From Pectobacterium aquaticum (GTDB lineage: Bacteria; Pseudomonadota; Gammaproteobacteria; Enterobacterales; Enterobacteriaceae): a stretch of 64,000 nucleotides of DNA. This document shows, piece after piece, positions 58,501-64,000 of this stretch. The stretch covers positions 682,001-746,000 of the forward strand of contig NZ_CP086253.1 of NCBI RefSeq assembly GCF_003382565.3, in the 5' to 3' direction. Made by a program: the position numbers and the translations under genes. Under the pieces are notes generated by a model, which searched no databases, was not told the DNA's origin, and saw only the letters and a program-made list of their open reading frames with translations. The stretch's first letter is position 1. The number at the start of each line of letters is the position of its first letter.

Positions 58501-61036
58501 CGAGCGTCGACAGGAGGTGTTCGCCGGATAAGGCTACGTCTTTCGCCGTTGGCAGGGAGGCATAAATCAATGCGCCGTCTTCTGCGCTGAAATGCTGCTT
58601 GGCAGACGATTCCAGCGAGCGTCCCGGTCCGACTTCAAGGAACACGAAATCGTGATGCTCATCAGCCATCAGCGTTTTGAAGGCGTGAGAGAACAGCACC
58701 GGATTGCGTACGTGACGCACCCAGTAGTCGCTGTTCTTCGCCAGTTCTTCAGTCACCCATTCTCCGTTAACGGTAGACACAAATGGGATCTGCGGCGCGT
58801 GCAGCGTGATGCTATCAATGACCTTTTTGAAAGCGGGCAGCATGGGTTCCATCATGTGTGAGTGGAAAGCATGCGAGGTATCCAGATGTTTGCAGAAGAT
58901 ATTGCTGTCTTCCAACTGCTGTTGGAAACGTGCGACATCGTTTGAAGCACCGGCGATGACGCATAATCCAGGGTAGTTAACCGCCGCAATTTCCAGCTTG
59001 CTGCCGTGAAGTTTGGCCTTCAGGGTTTCTTCATCGAGCAGGACGGCAAGCATATCTCCCGCGGGTAATGCCTGTACCATCTTGCCCCGCATCGCGACGG
59101 CTTTCAGTGCATCTTCCAGTGAGAACACGCCGGACAGGCAGGCTGCTACGTATTCCCCCACGCTGTGACCGATCATGACATCAGGCTGAATGCCCCACGA
59201 CATCCACAGTTTTGCCAGACTGTACTCCACCACGAACAGGGATGGCTGGGTAAACTGGGTTTCATTGATGCGGGACTCGGCGATATTATCGCCGTCCTGA
59301 AAGATAATCGACGTCAGATTGACGTCCAGAATCGGCTCCAGATAGTTACAGCATTGATCCAGGCTCGCGCGGAAAACATCGTAGGTGTCGTATAGCTCAC
59401 GCGCCATATTAACGTACTGGTTGCCCTGTCCCGGGAACATAAACACGACGGATTTTTGGTTTTTTCCCTGCTGTGTCACCACCAGTGAAGGCTGATCCAG
59501 CTTGGCCAGCAGTGAATCGCGATCCTTCCCGATAATAGCCGTGCTGTGAGAGAATTTTTGTCTCCCAACCTGCAAGGTGTAGGCGATATCTGCCAGATTG
59601 GCATCGTCATGCGCACTGAGGTAATCGCGCAGACGGTGTTTCATGTCTTCCAGCGCCGTGCGGCTTTTCGCGGAGAAAGGCAAAACCAGCAGGCTGTTGT
59701 CATGGATATCGCCCGCTTTTAGCGGCGGTGCGGCTTCCAGAATGACGCAGGCATTGGTGCCGCCGACGCCAAAAGAGTTCACCAGCGCGCGATGCGGTGT
59801 TTCTGACGGTTCCAGTTCACTGAGTTCGGTGTTCATGATGAACGGGCTGGTTTCAAACTCAATGTTAGGGTTTGGCGATTCGAAATGGAGCGAGGCTGGC
59901 AGTTTTCCGGTTTCCAGCGCCAGTGACGCTTTGATGAGGCTGGCCATGCCTGACGCTGCGTCCGTATGGCCGATGTTGGTTTTCACCGATCCCAGACGGC
60001 AATATTGGGTTTTGTCCGTGTATTCCTGAAACGTCTGTGTGAGCGAGGTGAACTCGATGGGATCGCCCAGCGCCGTCGCGGTGCCGTGAGCTTCAACAAA
60101 GTTGATCGTGGCGGGATCGAGCTGCGCATTGGCGATCGCCTGTTTGGCAACGGCGATTTGCCCGTCGATGCTCGGCGCAGTAAAGCCAGCTTTCAGGTTA
60201 CCGTCGTTATTCACTGCGCCGCCTTTCAGTACGGCATAAATATGGTCGCCGTCGCGTACGGCGTCATTCAGTCGTTTCAGTAATACGACGCCAGCACCGC
60301 GGCTGAACACCGTGCCGTTGGCTCGCGAGTCGAAAGCATAGCAGCGACCATCCGCGGATTCCATGCCGCCTTGCATGTAGGGGTAACCCCGGCGTTCTGG
60401 CGTGTCCACGGAAACGCCGCCCGCGACGATCAGATCGCTTTCCCCGTTCAGCAGGCTGTTCATACCCATCACGACGGCGACCATCGCGGTTGAACAGGCG
60501 GTCTGTACGTTAACGCTCGGCCCTTTTAGGTTGAGCTTGTAAGATACTCGGGTCGTTACGTAGTCTTTATCATTGTTGGTGACGACCGATGCACCGCTGG
60601 CGTACTTCTGCACTTCAGGATGGGCATTCACTTTACTCAAATGCCAGGCGGTTCCCGTTCCGCCGAATATGCCCACTTTTCCAGGGTAGGTGGCAGGGAC
60701 GTAGCCGGCATCTTCAAACGCGTGCCAGCAGCATTCCAAAAAGACACGATGCTGTGGATCCATAATTTCGGCATCGCGGGGCGTAATATCGAAAAAATTA
60801 GCGTCAAAGTGCTGTGCGTTACCCAGAATCCCCCGGCGGCGAATATAGTTGGGTGAGGCGATCATCTCTTCTTCAATGCCTGACTCCCTCAGTTCTTCTT
60901 CACTGAATGTGCTGATCGTCTCCACGCCGTCCAACAGGTTTTGCCAAAATATTGCGGTATCTTCTGCACCGGGAAAGCGAGCCGACATTCCTACAATGGC
61001 AATATCCTTATCGCGGAACTGTTCTTGCTGTTTCAT
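55526..61036 (-). CDS. Type I polyketide synthase, KS-AT-KR-DH-ACP
   Basis: 1836 residues. Ketosynthase about 10-440 with active Cys near 178 (QTACSTAM), EAHGTAT and NIGHTDAASG histidines; acyltransferase about 545-850 with GHSVGE (Ser near 624) and HAFH, the malonyl-CoA pattern; ketoreductase about 1165-1350 with TGGLGGLG and tyrosine in DYCSGNAF (near 1321), lacking the LDD motif of B-type KRs; a dehydratase-like region about 1395-1680 with a histidine in DEHRLAKQP (near 1408) and HPAVIDA aspartate (near 1580), other DH motif residues changed; carrier domain with GGNSLLA, serine near 1789. KR before DH is the reverse of the usual DH-KR order. It should extend the amino acid on the stand-alone carrier by one malonyl unit. 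Ribosome site GAGG before the ATG. Confidence 0.93.
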   Translation of the reverse strand: MKQQEQFRDKDIAIVGMSARFPGAEDTAIFWQNLLDGVETISTFSEEELRESGIEEEMIASPNYIRRRGILGNAQHFDANFFDITPRDAEIMDPQHRVFLECCWHAFEDAGYVPATYPGKVGIFGGTGTAWHLSKVNAHPEVQKYASGASVVTNNDKDYVTTRVSYKLNLKGPSVNVQTACSTAMVAVVMGMNSLLNGESDLIVAGGVSVDTPERRGYPYMQGGMESADGRCYAFDSRANGTVFSRGAGVVLLKRLNDAVRDGDHIYAVLKGGAVNNDGNLKAGFTAPSIDGQIAVAKQAIANAQLDPATINFVEAHGTATALGDPIEFTSLTQTFQEYTDKTQYCRLGSVKTNIGHTDAASGMASLIKASLALETGKLPASLHFESPNPNIEFETSPFIMNTELSELEPSETPHRALVNSFGVGGTNACVILEAAPPLKAGDIHDNSLLVLPFSAKSRTALEDMKHRLRDYLSAHDDANLADIAYTLQVGRQKFSHSTAIIGKDRDSLLAKLDQPSLVVTQQGKNQKSVVFMFPGQGNQYVNMARELYDTYDVFRASLDQCCNYLEPILDVNLTSIIFQDGDNIAESRINETQFTQPSLFVVEYSLAKLWMSWGIQPDVMIGHSVGEYVAACLSGVFSLEDALKAVAMRGKMVQALPAGDMLAVLLDEETLKAKLHGSKLEIAAVNYPGLCVIAGASNDVARFQQQLEDSNIFCKHLDTSHAFHSHMMEPMLPAFKKVIDSITLHAPQIPFVSTVNGEWVTEELAKNSDYWVRHVRNPVLFSHAFKTLMADEHHDFVFLEVGPGRSLESSAKQHFSAEDGALIYASLPTAKDVALSGEHLLSTLGALWASGVNVPWHQHHPEQHRRRIPLPGYPFERKRFALPALSSASHDMQSEQSVKAKKRKQADIGDWFYMPTWKKTIPAKYMAGKRVEAENTCWLLLTDTQGIAERAKQLLEKDGHKVFFVSPGTQYQEALSEGQYTLNVSSRADYVRLLKSLTEQGLRPSRILYLWNLTVAEQVQPLEHTYLSSPLNTFYPALYLQQALVNENLLDDLHVTFATSNTFSVMGERIASPENALLVGPSRVFYHEYPEVQCHLVDIDLKQNAEQLDEFAHSLIAESHIATHGNLVAYRGNQRWEESYQAVHLKQDTLGLPAELKDDGVYLITGGLGGLGILLANHLSENSNAAIILTYRTALPPREEWQAWIQQHPVDDPISEKLASVLRLEARGNTIHLAQVDVNDYHGMREMLSAFPQVDGVFHTAGVAGGGIIALKNDADCANVLDPKVAGSLILDELLQDKQPDFFILFSSITSIVGDEARIDYCSGNAFMDAFAHYRNQHRRGRTVSLNWGKWGDVGMAVRWGKQLQEKKNSKLAAVEETKGDLLTHLEREGTQESYQVNLTTQDWVIDEHRLAKQPSLVGATILSLLHEFMTGFKSQESLQVKNLMLTKPVIYTDAWPRQMRLFITPEGKGYKFSLKTRGVLELAWQEHAFGSIGHGAPTADLTPQSIDAIKQRCTTQVPYAPFITELGNANTGENFLSFSQRWNNHREIVQGHNEWLIHKVLGSEYTHDLTRYPYHPAVIDATAISCLSLITQENFLPISYGKMTFLSPLGKECYAHARLKQAYQPQDNAIVMDITFLSPEGIPLLVLENYTLMKMTMGNQLATSENASTAATAATAAVKVNLADKDILLPEGLDAIKRQLAHLEFEQLVVVTSDLEQLIYESIPEQETPEFILQNSEATEGYARPALSVDYVAPENDIEKEIVKVWQSILGISGIGVNDSFTELGGNSLLAVQVVSTVSGLFEIDIRVDLFYQNQTVKGLATLILTELEALLQE

Positions 61037-61176
61037 TTCATTACCTCACCGTGAATATATTCGCCTCCTTTTCACGGCGCAGGCCGCTAACCTTCTTTCT
61101 CTGAATACTATCCAGAGGAAGAAAGGTCGACGTCCTACGCCGTGAATATAGAAGGGACAGCTACATTAAAAGTTAA

Positions 61177-61449
61177 TTACTTTTTGCTACCTGCGACGCC
61201 AGCAGTAACCCGGCTGATGAGGCTTTGCAGGTTAGAGGCCGACGGGTGTTGCAATGCTGCTTTGATTGAAACAGGAATGTCTGGAATAGACTTCGCACGC
61301 CAGTATTTCTTGGTGTTAGGAAGAATTTTCTGGCCAATCGCATAGTAGTGAGCGGGCTTGGATGAATTTTGGTGACTCAGAACAAATTTAATTGCCGAAT
61401 CCACTTTTGCTTTGACTGCCGAGGCAGCGTTCAATTGAGTTGCAGACAT
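61177..61449 (-). CDS. Orphan 90-residue protein in the biosynthetic island
   Basis: From the ATG at 61449, with AGGTGG seven bases upstream (a longer start at 61494 lacks this). The product is small and basic, with no signal peptide, membrane segment or cysteine. It reads as several amphipathic helices (VKAKVDSAIKFVLSHQ; SNLQSLISRVTAGVAG). I recognise no family. It sits between the stand-alone carrier gene and the PKS in the same direction, so it is probably co-expressed. It could be an adaptor between the carrier and the PKS, or part of a separate activity; unproven. Confidence 0.65.
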   Translation of the reverse strand: MSATQLNAASAVKAKVDSAIKFVLSHQNSSKPAHYYAIGQKILPNTKKYWRAKSIPDIPVSIKAALQHPSASNLQSLISRVTAGVAGSKK

Positions 61450-61548
61450 GGTATTACCACCTATTATCAGTGAAATAAGGATGATGAAATGCATTACCCA
61501 TTACAGGGCGGTTATTCCCCTGGAGGATAAATACGCTTTTGGGCGTAA

Positions 61549-61821
61549 TTACTTCTTGCTGCTTGATTTCCCAGCGTGTATTTCGCTAATACGCTTGCTT
61601 AGCATCTGTACCGTTGGGTATTGGAATAAATCAACAATAGAGATAGGTGACTCCATTTTGTTTTTTATTTCGCGATAAACCTTGGACATCAGCAGGGAAT
61701 TTCCGCCTGCATCAAAGAAGTTCTCTTGGATAGAGACTTTCGGATTGTTGAGTACGGTCCGCCAGATAGAAATAATATTTTTTTCTATCTCGGAAGGTAA
61801 TATTGCTTTGTCGTTTGACAT
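61549..61821 (-). CDS. Stand-alone carrier protein (PCP/ACP)
   Basis: 90 residues forming one phosphopantetheine carrier domain; the attachment serine is in FFDAGGNSLLMSKVY (about residue 43). The surrounding DAGGNS motif is of peptidyl-carrier type. It lies 10 bases downstream of the stand-alone adenylation gene and is the obvious acceptor of the amino acid that enzyme activates. No phosphopantetheinyl transferase gene is in the window, so a host enzyme must load it. Confidence 0.92.
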   Translation of the reverse strand: MSNDKAILPSEIEKNIISIWRTVLNNPKVSIQENFFDAGGNSLLMSKVYREIKNKMESPISIVDLFQYPTVQMLSKRISEIHAGKSSSKK

Positions 61822-61831
61822 TTTTTCACCA

Positions 61832-63343
61832 TTAGTTATTTACGCAGGAACACAGCTTGGATTTATCAATTTTTCCATTGGGGTGCGTTGGCATTTTTTC
61901 CAACGCAACGAAATGAGAGGGCACCATGAAAAAAGGCAGCGTCTTGGCAAGGTGCGCTTTTATCTCTTGAATATCGATGTGCTTTTGATGCCGTAATACA
62001 TAAAAGGCTGAGAGCGATGGCGCTGCGTTTTCCGAGCGCTTTTCGAGAATAACGGCAGCATGGTTAATTTGCGGCAGCGCCTGTAGGTGCGTTTCTATTT
62101 CCGCCAGCTCAATACGGTGTCCGCGCAATTTAACCTGGCTGTCTATTCGGCCAATGAACTCCAGCACGCCATCGACGCGCTGCTTAACCCAGTCGCCGGT
62201 TTTATACATTTTCTGCCCGGTCTGATGGCTAAACGGGTCATCAACAAATCGCTCCTGCGTCAGTTTTTCTGCATGCAGATAGCCTTTTGCCAGAATATCC
62301 CCTGCCAGATAAAGTTCACCGCTTTCCCCCACATCGACAGGCTGTTGCGCCTCATCTAATACATAAGCGGCGGCATGGGGGATGGGTTTGCCAATCGGGG
62401 CAATTTTTTCTTCTGCTCCCGGCTGGCAGAGCCAATGACAGGCAAAGATTGTTGCCTCGGTCGGGCCGTAGAGATTGTGGATCTTTCCCGGATATTGCAG
62501 GGAAAGATCGTTGACCAGCGTTTGATCGAGCGCCTCGCCGCCAGAAAAGATATGGCATAGAGAGGTGCAGCGGGATAGCACTTCCGCATCCACAATGACG
62601 CGCAGTGCTGTCGGTACGAACTGTGCGACCGTGACCTGATGACGGTGCATAAATTCAGCCAGCAGCTGCGGATCGTACTTGGCATCCTCGGTAATGACCG
62701 CACAGCTTGCGCCAGCGATCAGCGGCCAGAAAATTTCCCACACTGAGACATCAAAGCTGAACGTGGACTGGTTAAGGACCACATCGTCGTGCTGTAGCAC
62801 GAAGGCGCTTTGCATCCACGCCAGATAATTGACCACCGTCCTGTGACTGACCATGACGCCCTTTGGCGTTCCGGTGGAGCCGGAGGTGTACATCACATAA
62901 CAAAGCTGTTCTTCACTGACTGAGGGAAGCGTGTGAGTAGCCTGAACGCTCAGATCGATCTGATTGATGTCAACGATCTCACGATGGCTCGGTGCCAGCG
63001 TAAGCGCGTGGGCATTGTCGGTAATAACCAGACGCGCATCGGCATGATTGACCATGTAATCCAGACGCTCGTGCGGATAGTAAGGATCAAGCGGTAAATA
63101 GCACGCACCGGTTTTCAATACGCCGAGCAGGCTGACGATCAGATTCGGGCTTTTATGCAAATAAATACCGACAACATCCTTCGGCTTTACGCCCCGCTGC
63201 AATAGATCGCTCGCCATGGCGTTTGCCTGCTGATCCAATTGCCGGTAGGTCAACGTTTCTGTATCGCTTCTCAGGGCGATGGCGTCCGGCGTCTGATGCC
63301 GCTGCTGTTCAAATAAGGTGTGGAGCACTCTTGCCGATGCCAT
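61832..63343 (-). CDS. Stand-alone amino-acid adenylation enzyme
   Basis: 503 residues, one complete adenylation domain with YTSGSTGTPKG (A3), FDVSVWEIFW (A4), NLYGPTEATI (A5), YKTGDW (A7), GRIDSQVKLRGHRIE (A8) and NGKIDKSKL (A10 lysine). No condensation or carrier domain, so it works in trans on the carrier protein encoded next. Pocket residues aligned to GrsA by eye are D-V-W-Q-F-G-L-I-F-K; this matches no code I know exactly but is nearest to glycine (DILQLGLIWK) and serine (DVWHFSLVDK) codes, so a small amino acid is likely. Ribosome site AGAGGA precedes the ATG. Confidence 0.93.
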   Translation of the reverse strand: MASARVLHTLFEQQRHQTPDAIALRSDTETLTYRQLDQQANAMASDLLQRGVKPKDVVGIYLHKSPNLIVSLLGVLKTGACYLPLDPYYPHERLDYMVNHADARLVITDNAHALTLAPSHREIVDINQIDLSVQATHTLPSVSEEQLCYVMYTSGSTGTPKGVMVSHRTVVNYLAWMQSAFVLQHDDVVLNQSTFSFDVSVWEIFWPLIAGASCAVITEDAKYDPQLLAEFMHRHQVTVAQFVPTALRVIVDAEVLSRCTSLCHIFSGGEALDQTLVNDLSLQYPGKIHNLYGPTEATIFACHWLCQPGAEEKIAPIGKPIPHAAAYVLDEAQQPVDVGESGELYLAGDILAKGYLHAEKLTQERFVDDPFSHQTGQKMYKTGDWVKQRVDGVLEFIGRIDSQVKLRGHRIELAEIETHLQALPQINHAAVILEKRSENAAPSLSAFYVLRHQKHIDIQEIKAHLAKTLPFFMVPSHFVALEKMPTHPNGKIDKSKLCSCVNN

Positions 63344-63444
63344 GATCTGATCCTCTGGTGATGCCAGGGGTCACGCCGGGCATCCTTTTACGCGTTATGC
63401 AGGTACGGCACACATGCACTATGCCGCTGAATAATGTGCTTTGA

Positions 63445-64000
63445 TTATGATGACGCTTCTTGTTGCTCCGCAGGTGCTGGTGGTGCGGCGTTTTCCGCTA
63501 CCTGCGGTGCGCTTTTCTCTGCGGGAATACTGGGTCTGATTGCGGCATCGGTCAGAAAATCGATGACGCGCATGAGCGCTTCGGGCGTGGGTTGACGTTT
63601 TACCTGCGTGTGAATGCTGTACTTGGCGCGTGTGTCCGTCGCACGGGTCTGCGCTGACTTGTGTGATACCCGACCGGCCATTTTGACTTTGAATGGCCCC
63701 CATCCCAGTGACGCCGCCAGATTGCCGTCTTCTCCGGTATCATCGGATGAAGATTCACTCTGTGTGACTTCAAGTTCGAAATCGATCGTCCCTTCTTCAA
63801 TAGAAATAATCGGATGGGTAATCGCGGCAATGAGCGGTATGTGCATCGTTTTTGTCACGGCACCTTTTGCGACTCCGCTTTCGTCAATAAGCGTTTCGTC
63901 GTAGTCGAATTGGATAGCGACAGCTTTATTATTCTGAATGCAGACGGATAATAGAAAATCCGTATAGGCTTTGCTGGCTTGAACCTGTGCGTTAATCATT
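63445..64000 (-). CDS. DUF2589-type protein, probably truncated at the window edge
   Basis: The frame is open to the window end. An ATG at 63997-63999 would give 184 residues, but DUF2589 proteins usually have about 20-40 more residues at the N-terminus before a segment like INAQVQASKAYTDFLL, so the real start is probably upstream. Seen here: alternating beta-type segments (FDYDETLIDE, IEEGTIDFELEVTQSESSS), a basic middle (KRQPTPEALMRVIDFLTDAA) and a Pro/Ala-rich tail. DUF2589 has no assigned function. Being first in the visible operon and on the same strand it is likely part of the island. Confidence 0.7.
   Translation of the reverse strand, partial: MINAQVQASKAYTDFLLSVCIQNNKAVAIQFDYDETLIDESGVAKGAVTKTMHIPLIAAITHPIISIEEGTIDFELEVTQSESSSDDTGEDGNLAASLGWGPFKVKMAGRVSHKSAQTRATDTRAKYSIHTQVKRQPTPEALMRVIDFLTDAAIRPSIPAEKSAPQVAENAAPPAPAEQQEASS

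Noticed and set aside
61177..61449. Reading the orphan 90-residue protein as a RiPP precursor or MbtH protein
   Set aside because: No leader/core split, no cysteine/serine-rich core and no MbtH tryptophan pattern; function left open.

Overview
The window comes from an enterobacterial chromosome, most likely Pectobacterium or a close relative (Pectobacteriaceae). The housekeeping genes are very close to Escherichia coli and in familiar order, there is a complete ERIC element, and the accessory content is typical of soft-rot bacteria. The genus call is inference; the order-level call is strong.

Layout. (1) 1-26.95 kb is most of a P2/HP1-type myovirus prophage, truncated on the left so that integrase, repressor and early control genes lie outside. 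It runs: DNA adenine methylase (partial), PAPS-reductase-like protein, HUH replication endonuclease, second adenine methylase, a LexA-box-controlled small gene, then on the minus strand Ogr activator, portal and terminase, and on the plus strand scaffold/protease, capsid, small terminase, head and tail completion, sheath, tube, lysis genes, a frameshifting tail chaperone, tape measure, baseplate, fibre and a hub-spike protein. The packaging half is P2-like; the tail half resembles Haemophilus phage HP1/Vibrio phage K139. It ends at the 3' end of a tRNA-Ile2 gene, with a 53-codon HTH gene and a palindromic operator at that end. (2) 27-33.7 kb is mug, then the macromolecular synthesis operon (rpsU-dnaG-rpoD, minus strand), then tsaD. 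(3) 33.2-49.6 kb is argR, mdh, sfsB, two Mu-repressor-like DNA-binding paralogues, ispB, rplU-rpmA-yhbE-obgE, dacB, greA, yhbY, rlmE-ftsH-folP-glmM, secG and leuU. Blocks 2 and 3 are separate in E. coli and are joined here at tsaD/argR.

(4) 49.6-64 kb is a minus-strand biosynthetic island placed directly after leuU, where E. coli has metY-rimP-nusA. In transcription order it encodes a DUF2589-type protein, a stand-alone adenylation enzyme, a stand-alone carrier protein, an orphan 90-residue protein, a KS-AT-KR-DH-ACP polyketide synthase, a C-A-PCP-TE nonribosomal peptide synthetase, a membrane protein and an MDR-family reductase. Read together they predict a short amino acid-ketide-amino acid product. 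The synthetase A-domain code read by eye (DLTKVGHVG + K) points to aspartate and that of the stand-alone enzyme (DVWQFGLIF + K) to a small amino acid such as glycine or serine. I do not recognise this assembly line; it is the best candidate for an undescribed system here.
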